DNA of 15,634 nt from positions 1 to 15,634 of the forward strand of contig CANDHX010000008.1 in the NCBI GenBank assembly GCA_947384645.1, written 5' to 3'. Below the pieces are notes generated by a model. The model had not been told where the DNA came from. It saw nothing but the letters and a program-made list of their open reading frames with translations, and searched no databases. The position numbers and the translations under genes are program-made. Position 1 is the stretch's first letter. The number at the start of each line of letters is the position of its first letter. The DNA is from an uncultured Mycoplasmatota bacterium. Its GTDB lineage: Bacteria > Bacillota_I > Bacilli_A > RF39 > UBA660. Shown here one piece after another: positions 1 to 6,341 of the stretch.

Positions 1-21
1 AAGCTATATATTTGTTTATTT

Positions 22-44
22 TTTAATTTAAATATTAAATTAAA
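22..44. repeat. Perfect A/T-only inverted repeat at a gene 3' end
   Basis: Two 10-base arms, TTTAATTTAA and TTAAATTAAA, flank the three-base loop ATA. The right arm contains the stop codon of the 74-aa gene on the minus strand. A hairpin could form in the mRNA, but the stem has no G or C and no U-run follows it on the minus strand, so calling it a terminator would be weak. It may only reflect base composition. Confidence 0.35.
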
Positions 45-264
45 GTTTATTAAACAAAACCTCTTTTTCCTTCATCGATATTTTATCTACCTCATATCCA
101 AATTCCTTGGCTTCTTTTTTGCAATTTAAAAAAGAATGGTCTAATGGAAAACCTAAAATAATTTTAATTTCTTCAAAAGACAGTTTATAACTTTTTCTAT
201 CGTTTTCTTTTAAATATATCCACAAAGGCTCATATTTACTCATTATCATATCGTTTTTAAACAT
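40..264 (-). CDS. Small conserved-looking protein of unknown function (74 aa)
   Basis: A soluble 74-aa protein with no signal peptide or membrane segment. The pattern YEPLWIYLKEN...YKLSFEEI...ILGFPLDHSFL...YEVDKISMKEKEVLF looks like a small, probably compact alpha/beta domain; I have the impression of similar small proteins in Bacillota but know no function. The ATG at 264 lies two bases after the TAG of the upstream gene, so translation is probably coupled to it. Internal ATGs at codons 6 and 8 are possible alternative starts, and codon 8 (MSKYEPLW) would match the conserved part best, but neither has a better ribosome site. It is the last gene of a three-gene operon. Low certainty on function, good certainty that it is a gene. 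Confidence 0.65.
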   Translation of the reverse strand: MFKNDMIMSKYEPLWIYLKENDRKSYKLSFEEIKIILGFPLDHSFLNCKKEAKEFGYEVDKISMKEKEVLFNKL

Positions 265-266
265 TT

Positions 267-704
267 CTAATCGGTCTCGCTTTTTTGAGTGTTCTTTTTA
301 TTTTTGGACATATAAGTAGCACTTAACATTACCATTCCAAACGTTCCAAACAAGAATATGAAATATACAATAGCAATAGGTGATGTCGATTTTATCCCTT
401 CGACATTGGCATATAATTTGTCGTTTGATAAAAGTGCTTTGACGGTCTTTCCTTTATAGTATCCCGCTAATCCGTGAACATTTATTAGTTCGTATTCTTT
501 TCCTTCATATTCCACTTTTACTTCATAAAATGTCGTTCTATTTTGCGTATCCCTATTTATTATTTCCCTGCTCGAAGTATCGGTTACAATAGCCATGACT
601 TCTTCATATTCTACTTCCGCCTTATTCATCAAAAACCAAAAAACTACAGTTAAAACTAAACATACTGCTGTTATAGCCCACATCAATTTTACTTTTTTGT
701 TCAT
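267..704 (-). CDS. DUF3592-like membrane protein (145 aa)
   Basis: The topology is one membrane helix (about residues 8–27), a central beta-rich domain of about 75 residues, then a second helix (about 107–131) and a short basic tail. The central part reads ...AIVTDTSSREIINR...FYEVKVEYEGKEYELINVHG...GKTVKALL..., with an alternating beta pattern and a Y.V.V.Y.G..Y core. This resembles the DUF3592 family, whose function is unknown; the assignment rests on pattern and topology only. The start ATG has a good Shine-Dalgarno (GGAAGG, nine bases away). It is the middle gene of the operon, 26 bases after the 235-aa gene and two bases before the 74-aa gene. No substrate or partner can be inferred. Confidence 0.7.
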   Translation of the reverse strand: MNKKVKLMWAITAVCLVLTVVFWFLMNKAEVEYEEVMAIVTDTSSREIINRDTQNRTTFYEVKVEYEGKEYELINVHGLAGYYKGKTVKALLSNDKLYANVEGIKSTSPIAIVYFIFLFGTFGMVMLSATYMSKNKKNTQKSETD

Positions 705-730
705 AAATGATATCCTTCCAAATGATTAAC

Positions 731-1438
731 CTAATCGAAATAAATCGAATTTAATAATTCAAGCCTTCGTTCACTATCGAATAATGCTTTATTTAGTCTG
801 ATAAAATACGTTTCATCCTCATTTACCAAATGGATTTGAACAAAATTATCGCCTTCACTCATAACCCCAGTTAAATCGCCATTAAGAATTTTGATATTAT
901 CATAGACTTGCATAGTAATAAACATATAGGAAATCCAATTATATGCAGCATAACTCATTTGAAGATGAGATTTACTCCAAAAAATGTTAGGACTATATTT
1001 TAAATCCTTTTTTGTATATTCTATAAAATCGTATTCATTATTTATATCGTATTTTTTAGATAGTTTTTCATAATTAAACCCAAATTTGTTAGTCACACTG
1101 TCATTAACTAGAGAATCTTTATACAAAACGTCCTTTATTATCCATAAGACCATAGTACCCTTTTCGTTTTTATATATTTTAGAATTGCTTTCTAAATTCT
1201 CATCTATCACTTCTTCGCCGATTTTAAAGTTTAAATTGTGAAACTTTATATTGGCTAATTCCCTATTCGATTTAACGGAAAGTTCTTGGGTGTTTCCTAA
1301 AGCTTCTTTTATATATTCATTATTTTTTAAATCGATTGTCCTAAATACACTTAATAATACTATTTTATAAGTACTCCAAACTAAACTAATAGCAATAGCA
1401 AAAACGACTAAACCCCACAAGACATATTTTTTCTTCAT
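731..1438 (-). CDS. Membrane-anchored protein of unknown function (235 aa)
   Basis: Not recognised. A lysine-rich N-terminus (MKKKYVLWG) followed by a hydrophobic stretch (about residues 6–29) suggests a signal anchor, with the remaining roughly 200 residues outside the membrane. No lipobox cysteine is visible. The outer part is mixed alpha/beta, rich in N, K and E, and ends in a strand-helix pattern (...FVQIHLVNEDETYFIRLNKALFDSERRLELLNSIYFD). The start has AGAGG seven bases upstream and a strong promoter (TTTACA–17–TATAAT) just beyond. It is the first gene of a three-gene operon, all of small membrane or cytosolic unknowns. Confidence 0.65.
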   Translation of the reverse strand: MKKKYVLWGLVVFAIAISLVWSTYKIVLLSVFRTIDLKNNEYIKEALGNTQELSVKSNRELANIKFHNLNFKIGEEVIDENLESNSKIYKNEKGTMVLWIIKDVLYKDSLVNDSVTNKFGFNYEKLSKKYDINNEYDFIEYTKKDLKYSPNIFWSKSHLQMSYAAYNWISYMFITMQVYDNIKILNGDLTGVMSEGDNFVQIHLVNEDETYFIRLNKALFDSERRLELLNSIYFD

Positions 1439-1461
1439 CCTTAAACCTCTTCTATATTATC

Positions 1462-1490
1462 ATTATAGATTAATCGAATTGTTTTGTAAA
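1462..1490 (-). promoter_or_regulatory. Sigma-A type promoter of the three-gene operon
   Basis: On the minus strand, TTTACA (1485–1490) and TATAAT (1462–1467) are separated by 17 bases. The start codon at 1438 follows with a short 5' leader. The spacing and hexamers are near consensus. Confidence 0.7.
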
Positions 1491-1573
1491 GTTATTCCAA
1501 TTTTCGATATTAAATTCACAAAATCGATTTCATTTTATAATAAAAAATACGAGATAAAATAGATTTTGCCATC

Positions 1574-1594
1574 AAAAAACCCCATAAATTGGGG
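1574..1594 (-). terminator. Intrinsic terminator of the tRNA operon
   Basis: On the minus strand a five-pair stem, CCCCA/TGGGG with loop ATTTA, is followed directly by six T. It sits 13 bases after the CCA end of tRNA-Phe, the last tRNA of the cluster. Confidence 0.8.
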
Positions 1595-1607
1595 CATAAT
1601 TTCTAAC

Positions 1608-1683
<76 letters not shown>

Positions 1684-1690
1684 AAAAAAA

Positions 1691-1767
1691 TGGCGGTTCG
1701 TACGGGATTTGAACCCGTGATCTCCTGCGTGACAGGCAGGCGTGATAGACCACTACACTAACGAACC
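1691..1767 (-). tRNA. tRNA-Asp (GTC)
   Basis: A 77-nt tRNA with CCA encoded. The acceptor stem is GGTTCGT/ACGAACC with discriminator G. The anticodon stem CCTGC/GCAGG carries the loop CTGTCAC, giving GUC. Seven bases separate it from tRNA-Phe. Confidence 0.95.
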
Positions 1768-1770
1768 ATT

Positions 1771-1845
1771 TGGTTGCGGGAGAAGGATTTGAACCTACGA
1801 CCTCCGGGTTATGAGCCCGGCGAGCTACCGCTGCTCCATCCCGCG
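1771..1845 (-). tRNA. Initiator tRNA-fMet (CAT)
   Basis: A 75-nt tRNA with anticodon CAU and CCA encoded. Two hallmarks mark it as the initiator: the first base C1 does not pair with A72 (acceptor CGCGGGA against TCCCGCA), and the anticodon stem has three consecutive G-C pairs (CCGGG/CCCGG). It lies between tRNA-Ser and tRNA-Asp. Confidence 0.93.
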
Positions 1846-1866
1846 ATATATAACAAACAAAATAAA

Positions 1867-1957
1867 TGGCGGAGAAAGAGGGATTCGAACCCCCGCGCCG
1901 TTTCCGACCTCCTGGTTTTCAAGACCAGTCCCTTCAACCGGACTTGGGTATTTCTCC
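1867..1957 (-). tRNA. tRNA-Ser (TGA)
   Basis: A 91-nt class II tRNA with a long variable arm and CCA encoded. The acceptor stem is GGAGAAA/TTTCTCC with discriminator G. The anticodon stem CTGGT/ACCAG carries a loop with TGA. It is the first tRNA after the operon promoter. Confidence 0.94.
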
Positions 1958-1987
1958 ATAAGTCCACTCTTCACAAGTGACAAAATG

Positions 1988-2017
1988 ATTATATCATAAA
2001 CGATTTTATAGTGTCAA
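1988..2017 (-). promoter_or_regulatory. Promoter of the tRNA operon
   Basis: A perfect TTGACA (2012–2017) and a perfect TATAAT (1988–1993), 18 bases apart on the minus strand. The -10 lies 30 bases upstream of the tRNA-Ser 5' end. A consensus promoter is what a stable-RNA operon would be expected to have. Confidence 0.85.
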
Positions 2018-2065
2018 CACCTATTTTATGTCTAAATTAATCCCTAAATTTACAAATCTTAAATC

Positions 2066-2099
2066 AAAAAAGATGCCTCTACTATCTAGTAAAAGCACC
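2066..2099 (-). terminator. Intrinsic terminator after the uracil permease gene
   Basis: On the minus strand a 12-pair stem, four of the pairs being G-U, closes on the loop AGAT (arms 2088–2099 and 2072–2083) and is followed by six T (2066–2071). It starts 15 bases after the permease stop codon. Confidence 0.75.
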
Positions 2100-2114
2100 A
2101 TGTACGAACTTAAA

Positions 2115-3488
2115 TTATTTCTTATTCTTTTTTTTGTTTTTCTTTTTTCGAGGCTGTTCCTCTTTAGAAAACTCTACGACATCGATTATGGCGTCTAGTG
2201 TCACAACATCTGTTACGCTCTCTTCTGGCAAAGTTAAATTTAAAATTATTCCTACTATTGCACTTAGACTCATACCTGAAATAGTCAAAGATAAATCGCC
2301 ACTAGTTATAGATATCACTGCTCCACCTAATCCTAAGACGAGCATGGTAGATGCTACGATGACGTTTTTGGGTTTTTCAAAATCGATTTGGTTTTTGATT
2401 AAAACTTTTAGACCATTGACGGCAATAAAACCGTATAACAGTAAAGATACTCCACCTAATACGGCATTAGGAATAGTCGACACTAACGCAGTAAACTTTC
2501 CTAGAAAACCTATTAAGATAGCAAAGATTGCAGCTAAACCTATAACCCAAACAGAAGCTACCTTAGTCATTCCTACTACACTAGTATTTTCTCCATACGT
2601 AGTATTAGCTGGACCTCCGATTAATCCTGCAGCAACTGTAGCAATACCGTCACCCAATAAAGTTCTATCTAATCCAGGATCTTTTAATAGATTTTTGTCG
2701 ATAATATTTGAAAGAGATGTATGGTCTCCGATATGTTCACACATCGTAACAAGAGCAATAGGTGCAATCGTCAAAAGAGCACCAAAGCTTGGGGTATAGT
2801 GAACGAATGGTATTATGAATTCTGGTAAACTAAAGAAACTAGCTTCTAATACAGGTTTAAAATCGACTAGTCCCAAGACGACAGCACAAACATAACCAGA
2901 TATGATACCGACTAAAAATGGAATGATTTTTAAAAAACCTTTCGCTTTAGTCATAGTGATAACAGTCACAAAAAAGGCGACTAATGCAGTTAATAATGTT
3001 TTATAATCAAAATTCGCTCCTGAAGTTATTCCTATTTGTGAAATAGCAGAAGGTGCTAAACCGAGACCGATAATCATAATCATAGGTCCTATGACAATTG
3101 GTGGCAATATTTTATCGAGCCAATTTTTACCTATGAATTTTACTATAATGGCAACTACGACATAGATTAAACCGACGACGACGACTCCAGTCAATGCTCC
3201 ACTTATGCCACCCTTTAAATAAGCTGCAGCAATAGGCGTAATAAAGGCAAAAGAACTGCCTAAATATACTGGCGAACGCCCCTTCGTACACAAAATATAG
3301 ATAAGGGTACCAATACCAGAAGCAACTAGAGCTACAGGAATGGTCAATACTTCACAATCGGCTGCTGAATTTACCAAAATCGGTACTAAAATTGTTGCTC
3401 CAAACATAGCAAACAGATGTTGTAAAGCGAGAATTATCCATTTGCCAACACTCGGTTTATCCCCTACATCTAAATTCATTTTTTTCAT
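2115..3488 (-). CDS. uraA: Uracil permease, NCS2 family (UraA/PyrP-like)
   Basis: An integral membrane nucleobase importer, most likely a uracil:proton symporter feeding pyrimidine salvage. The N-terminal signature QHLFAMFGATILVP (residues 23–36) and the GRSPVYLGSSFAFI segment (70–83) are typical of uracil permeases. The two glutamates that bind uracil in E. coli UraA appear to be E251 (MCEHIGDH) and E300 (TTYGENTSV). It has about 14 hydrophobic segments in the UraA pattern. At 457 aa it is slightly longer than UraA because of a C-terminal extension ending in a lysine-rich tail (about residues 448–457). The start ATG has a strong Shine-Dalgarno, GAGGAGG. The gene is preceded by a leader with a terminator-like hairpin and a possible leader ORF, suggesting attenuation. 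Xanthine specificity is less likely given these motifs. Confidence 0.92.
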   Translation of the reverse strand: MKKMNLDVGDKPSVGKWIILALQHLFAMFGATILVPILVNSAADCEVLTIPVALVASGIGTLIYILCTKGRSPVYLGSSFAFITPIAAAYLKGGISGALTGVVVVGLIYVVVAIIVKFIGKNWLDKILPPIVIGPMIMIIGLGLAPSAISQIGITSGANFDYKTLLTALVAFFVTVITMTKAKGFLKIIPFLVGIISGYVCAVVLGLVDFKPVLEASFFSLPEFIIPFVHYTPSFGALLTIAPIALVTMCEHIGDHTSLSNIIDKNLLKDPGLDRTLLGDGIATVAAGLIGGPANTTYGENTSVVGMTKVASVWVIGLAAIFAILIGFLGKFTALVSTIPNAVLGGVSLLLYGFIAVNGLKVLIKNQIDFEKPKNVIVASTMLVLGLGGAVISITSGDLSLTISGMSLSAIVGIILNLTLPEESVTDVVTLDAIIDVVEFSKEEQPRKKKNKKKNKK

Positions 3489-3510
3489 ATTTTTCCTCCT
3501 CTAAGTCTGT

Positions 3511-3553
3511 AAAAAAAACCAAAATTAAAGGAAAGTATCCCTACTTTCCTTTA
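3511..3553 (-). terminator. Attenuator-like terminator in the uracil permease leader
   Basis: On the minus strand a perfect 12-pair stem, TAAAGGAAAGTA pairing with TACTTTCCTTTA around the loop GGGA (arms 3542–3553 and 3526–3537), is followed by AATTTTGG and then eight T (3511–3518). It lies between the promoter and the permease start codon, so it can only act on the permease gene. The U-run is offset by eight bases, which may weaken it. CCTTTA earlier in the leader (around 3640) could pair with the first six bases of the stem and compete with it. No PyrR-binding loop or known riboswitch consensus is visible. Confidence 0.65.
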
Positions 3554-3554
3554 G

Positions 3555-3656
3555 TTACAAAACCATTAACAAAAAATCTAAAATTCTAAATGAAGAATAA
3601 CTGCACTTTTCATCGAAAATATTAAAGCTTTTCCTATAAAGGTTCCTCATTAGCAT
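3555..3656 (-). CDS. Possible leader peptide of the uracil permease gene (33 aa)
   Basis: A 33-codon ORF, reading MLMRNLYRKSF...ending FRILDFLLMVL, runs from an ATG at 3656 to a TAA at 3557–3555. The ATG is preceded by AGGATGTG, close to the ideal Shine-Dalgarno, seven bases away. The stop codon is one base before the terminator stem that precedes the permease gene, and the last eleven codons are very U-rich (TTT AGA ATT TTA GAT TTT TTG TTA ATG GTT TTG). Its position between promoter and attenuator fits a regulatory leader peptide such as E. coli PyrL, where coupling of translation and transcription senses UTP. There is no sequence similarity to PyrL; the role is inferred from layout only, and the ORF could be fortuitous. 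Confidence 0.4.
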   Translation of the reverse strand: MLMRNLYRKSFNIFDEKCSYSSFRILDFLLMVL

Positions 3657-3673
3657 TTTCACATCCTAAAAAA

Positions 3674-3702
3674 ATTTTATTATAGAAAATCGAAAATTGC
3701 AA
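3674..3702 (-). promoter_or_regulatory. Likely promoter of the uracil permease transcript
   Basis: On the minus strand TTGCAA (3697–3702) and TAAAAT (3674–3679) are 17 bases apart; an overlapping perfect TATAAT lies at 3679–3684 but has no good -35. The transcript would start in or just after a run of seven T (3668–3674). This gives a leader of about 185 nt before the permease start. Confidence 0.5.
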
Positions 3703-3719
3703 GAAAAAAATTTGACTTA

Positions 3720-3959
3720 TCAGTCTTCTCTATCGATTTCTTTAAATAGTTCGTCATCAAAAAAATCTTTCAAATTCATCTCTAAACCGTCGCATATCCT
3801 ATAAATGGTAAGAATCTTAGGATTCTTAGACTTCTCATCCATTATACTTTCTAAAGTACTTTGTGTTAAACAACAAAGACTCGCAAGCTGATTTAAGTTT
3901 AAATTTTTTTCAATCATCAATTTATTTATTCTTCTTGCCACAGCAGTACACATTTTCAT
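3720..3959 (-). CDS. Small XRE-family HTH transcriptional regulator (79 aa)
   Basis: A single Cro/CI-type helix-turn-helix domain with almost nothing else. The pattern is VARRINKLMIEKNLNLNQLASLCCLTQSTLESIMDEKSKNPKILTIYRICDGLEMNLKDFF: helix 1, the HTH pair (LNQLASLC / TQSTLESIM, about residues 22–40), then the conserved KNP..LT..ICDGL..L..FF tail. The acidic C-terminus has no ligand domain. GAGAGGGTG five bases before ATG supports this start. It is transcribed divergently from the FemABX-like gene and the shared 84-base upstream region contains repeated ATCGTT/AACGAT units that are good candidates for its operator. The stop codon is only 17 bases from the -35 of the permease promoter. Autoregulation and control of the divergent gene are inference. 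Confidence 0.85.
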   Translation of the reverse strand: MKMCTAVARRINKLMIEKNLNLNQLASLCCLTQSTLESIMDEKSKNPKILTIYRICDGLEMNLKDFFDDELFKEIDRED

Positions 3960-4000
3960 TTTTACACCCTCTCTTTAATTTTAAGGGTATTATCAAAGTT

Positions 4001-4027
4001 TCGTTAACGATACATCGTTAAAACGAT
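4001..4027. promoter_or_regulatory. Operator-like array of inverted ATCGTT/AACGAT repeats
   Basis: Within 27 bases there are four copies of one half-site in alternating orientation: CGTT (4002–4005), AACGAT (4006–4011), ATCGTT (4014–4019) and AACGAT (4022–4027). The first two make the palindrome TCGTTAACGA. The array sits between the divergent HTH and FemABX-like genes. It covers a possible -35 of the HTH gene (TTAACG at 4002–4007 with TAAAAT at 3978–3983, spacing 18, minus strand) and ends 16 bases before the -35 of the plus-strand promoter. Binding by the neighbouring HTH protein is inference. Confidence 0.55.
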
Positions 4028-4043
4028 CTTTTCTTTAGCGAAC

Positions 4044-4072
4044 GTGACAAAAATCATATTATATGATATAAT
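4044..4072 (+). promoter_or_regulatory. Promoter of the FemABX-like gene
   Basis: GTGACA (4044–4049) and TATAAT (4067–4072) are 17 bases apart, with TG at 4064–4065 giving an extended -10. The spacer contains a perfect 7-base inverted repeat, ATCATAT t ATATGAT (4053–4067), whose right arm touches the -10. The GTG in the -35 is in frame with the gene but is not its start codon. Confidence 0.75.
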
Positions 4073-4103
4073 TAGTAACTCGAAGAAAGGAAGTGCCATA
4101 TCG

Positions 4104-5327
4104 ATGAAAATAAAAGAACTGACTATCCAAGCTTTTAGTGAATTTACCAAAAACAGTCCGCTTAAGAACTATATGCAGACGGAAGAATACGCTAGACTTA
4201 TGGGAGAAGAAAAATATAATTACGATTATGTCGGATTAGTAGATTCTACTGGACTGATTAGAGCTGCTTCACTAATCCTGTGGAAAAGAATCGGCTTTTC
4301 GACAAGATATGGCTATGCTCCTAAAGGATTTCTTGTAAACTACTATGATGAAGAATTGATTAAAGTATTTACTGAAGAACTAAAAAACTATTATGCTAAA
4401 AAGAACTTCACTTTTATAAAGATTAATCCAGAAATCGTCGTAGCGGAAATCGACAAAAAGACTTTTGAAGCCAAGACTAATCCTAATATAAAACTAAAAC
4501 AAGACCTTCAAAGATATGGATTTTTAAAACTCAAAGATAATCTATACTTCGAATCTATTAATCCTAGATACAATGCATATATAGACCTCAAGAACTCTAA
4601 CCTTAATAGATATTCAAAAGTTAATCGCAATAAAGTAAGGAATTCAAGAAGAAAAGGATTATATATCGAAAAAGGGACTAAAGAAGATATAGAAGCATTC
4701 TATAAAATGTTAGATACAAAGGAAAATCTCTCTTACTATAGAAATATTTTCAACACCTTTAACGACAAAATTGACTTTCTTTTAGTAAAAGTCAACTATG
4801 AAAATTACATTAAAAACACACAAACCCTCTATGAACAAGAAGAAAATAGAAACAATTTATACAACGAAATAATCCACAGAAGCAATAAAATATCTGACCT
4901 CCATAGGAAAATGGCTTCGGATTCTTTACTAGAAAGCATAAAAGTAGAAATTCTAGATGCGACAGAAGGACTTAGAAATAAAAACAATACGATAGTAGCA
5001 GCTGCCTTTGTAGTCAAATACGATAATCGTGTACACGTAATCGAAAGTGCCTATGATAAAAATTACAAAAACCTAAACGCAAATTATTTCTTATACGATT
5101 CTATAATTAAAAATTATAAAGATGACTTCGAATTTTTAGATATCGGTGGAGTCGTAGGAGATTTTAAGAAACAAAATGCATATAGTGGGCTAAATCGCTT
5201 TAAGTTGGGGTTTGCGCCTAAAATATACGAGTTCATCGGAGAATTCGATTTAATATTTAATAGGATGGCCTACGATAATCTTCTCTTGACTGGAAGATTA
5301 GCCAACGAATTCAATAAAAACGATTAA
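4104..5327 (+). CDS. FemABX-family aminoacyltransferase (peptidoglycan cross-bridge)
   Basis: Members of this family attach amino acids from aminoacyl-tRNA to the stem peptide of lipid II at the inner face of the membrane, forming the cross-bridge of peptidoglycan. This protein (407 aa) shows the family layout: an N-terminal GNAT-like half (SPLKNYMQTEEYARL near the start, then YGYAPKGFLVNY around 69–80), a second GNAT-like half from about 155, a long charged helical insertion at about 235–295 corresponding to the coiled-coil arm, and the C-terminal GLNRFKLGFAPKIYEFIGEFDL block (362–383). The start at 4104 is preferred over the in-frame GTG at 4044 because that GTG lies inside the promoter and AAGGAAG precedes 4104. 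The amino acid donor cannot be told from sequence. Only one such gene is seen, unlike tandem femAB clusters. Confidence 0.85.
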   Translation: MKIKELTIQAFSEFTKNSPLKNYMQTEEYARLMGEEKYNYDYVGLVDSTGLIRAASLILWKRIGFSTRYGYAPKGFLVNYYDEELIKVFTEELKNYYAKKNFTFIKINPEIVVAEIDKKTFEAKTNPNIKLKQDLQRYGFLKLKDNLYFESINPRYNAYIDLKNSNLNRYSKVNRNKVRNSRRKGLYIEKGTKEDIEAFYKMLDTKENLSYYRNIFNTFNDKIDFLLVKVNYENYIKNTQTLYEQEENRNNLYNEIIHRSNKISDLHRKMASDSLLESIKVEILDATEGLRNKNNTIVAAAFVVKYDNRVHVIESAYDKNYKNLNANYFLYDSIIKNYKDDFEFLDIGGVVGDFKKQNAYSGLNRFKLGFAPKIYEFIGEFDLIFNRMAYDNLLLTGRLANEFNKND

Positions 5328-5381
5328 ACTTACAAACCTCATAAACAAAAAATACAGTATGGATAGAATATTATTCATTAT

Positions 5382-5431
5382 AAAAAGGTTATTGAATAGA
5401 TAGAAATATCTAATAATCCAATAACCTTTTT
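5382..5431. terminator. Bidirectional terminator between convergent genes
   Basis: A 13-pair stem (AAAAAGGTTATTG, 5382–5394, with its complement at 5419–5431) encloses a second small hairpin, AGATA GAAA TATCT (5398–5411). T-rich runs follow on both strands, so it can serve the FemABX-like gene on plus and the mutM operon on minus. Confidence 0.8.
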
Positions 5432-5458
5432 TATTTTTAAGACTTCATCCACGAGAAC

Positions 5459-5480
5459 AAAAAATACATATCTAAATGTA
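5459..5480 (-). terminator. Possible weak terminator after mutM
   Basis: On the minus strand the short stem TACAT/ATGTA (loop TTAGAT) is followed by six T. The stem has only five mostly A-T pairs, so it may be incidental; the stronger bidirectional hairpin at 5382–5431 lies just beyond. Confidence 0.3.
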
Positions 5481-5517
5481 GACAAAATGTATCATCACCT
5501 GCCTAATTATATGATTA

Positions 5518-6336
5518 TTACTTCTGACAATGTTCACAATAATAAGCACTACGTCCGTCGATTTTTTCTTTTTTTATAGCTTTTCCACACCTTTTACACT
5601 CTTCATCTTCTCTACCATGCACTTGTAAATAATCTTGAAAATGACCTATGACGCCTAAACTCGAAGTATAACTTCTAATAGTACATCCGCCTTCTTCATA
5701 TGATTTTTTAGTAATCCTATAAGAATTATCGATAATCGCTTGAGCCTCTTTTTCAGTAATATCCTCTATATGCCTATATGGACTTATCGAAGAAGCAAAT
5801 AAGACTTCGTTGGCATAGATATTACCTAATCCGTTTATTATAGTTTGATCTAATAATGCCACCTTTATAAGAGTATTTTTATTTTTAAATTTATCGAGTA
5901 GATATGCATTTGTTAATCTCATATCGTCTGGCTCATATCCGAGTTTTTTAATACTGGCGTTTTCGTACAATTCTTCTGTATTAACTACTTCCATTCGTCC
6001 GAACTTGCGAACATCGTCATATCTTAAATCCATGTCGTTATCTAGTTTAAAGATGACATGAGTATGCTTTCCTACGGGAGTCGAACTCGGAACGTAGAAA
6101 TACTTCCCTTCCATTCTGAGATGACTTAAAAAAGACTTTTCGCCTAAATCGAATACTAACCACTTTCCAATAGATTTGACATCTCGAAAAGTACTTTTTA
6201 CTAATTCATACCTAAAGTTTTCAGCACTTCCAACGATAATTCTCGGATAAAGAATTTTTATATTCACTATTTTTTTCCCGATTAAACTCTTTTTTAAAGT
6301 ATCCCTTACCACTCTAACTTCAGCTATCTCTGGCAT
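5518..6336 (-). CDS. mutM: Formamidopyrimidine-DNA glycosylase (Fpg/MutM)
   Basis: A bifunctional DNA glycosylase/AP lyase that removes 8-oxoguanine and ring-opened purines. The start is set at the ATG that gives MPE: the proline exposed after methionine removal is the catalytic nucleophile and E3 is essential. GGAGGA lies nine bases upstream; the in-frame TTG at 6345 would bury the proline. Visible residues include K58 (IGKWL), M75 (LRMEG), R110/F112 (DDVRKFGRM), the GLGNIYANEVLF helix (169–180) and a C-terminal zinc finger C247-x2-C250...C267-x2-C270. At 272 aa the length is normal. The N-terminus reads MPEIAEVRVV where most homologues have MPELPEVETV, an uncommon variant that leaves the catalytic residues intact. 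It is the last gene of the polA operon, six bases after the preceding stop. Confidence 0.95.
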   Translation of the reverse strand: MPEIAEVRVVRDTLKKSLIGKKIVNIKILYPRIIVGSAENFRYELVKSTFRDVKSIGKWLVFDLGEKSFLSHLRMEGKYFYVPSSTPVGKHTHVIFKLDNDMDLRYDDVRKFGRMEVVNTEELYENASIKKLGYEPDDMRLTNAYLLDKFKNKNTLIKVALLDQTIINGLGNIYANEVLFASSISPYRHIEDITEKEAQAIIDNSYRITKKSYEEGGCTIRSYTSSLGVIGHFQDYLQVHGREDEECKRCGKAIKKEKIDGRSAYYCEHCQK

Positions 6337-6341
6337 AAATA

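Noticed and set aside
1774..1999. Two overlapping plus-strand ORFs (68 and 62 aa) with RGIRTPA-type sequences
   Set aside because: They are antisense to the tRNA-fMet and tRNA-Ser genes; such translations are a well-known source of false protein entries.
2134..2799. A 221-aa ORF on the plus strand
   Set aside because: It is the opposite strand of the uracil permease gene, which has clear family motifs; the plus reading has none.
3489..3700. Purine, PreQ1 or T-box riboswitch, or a PyrR-binding loop, in the permease leader
   Set aside because: None of their conserved sequence elements could be found by eye; a covariance-model search would settle it.
4044..4103. In-frame GTG start that would extend the FemABX-like protein by 20 residues
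   Set aside because: The GTG is part of the -35 element and the extension covers the -10; a Shine-Dalgarno precedes the ATG at 4104.
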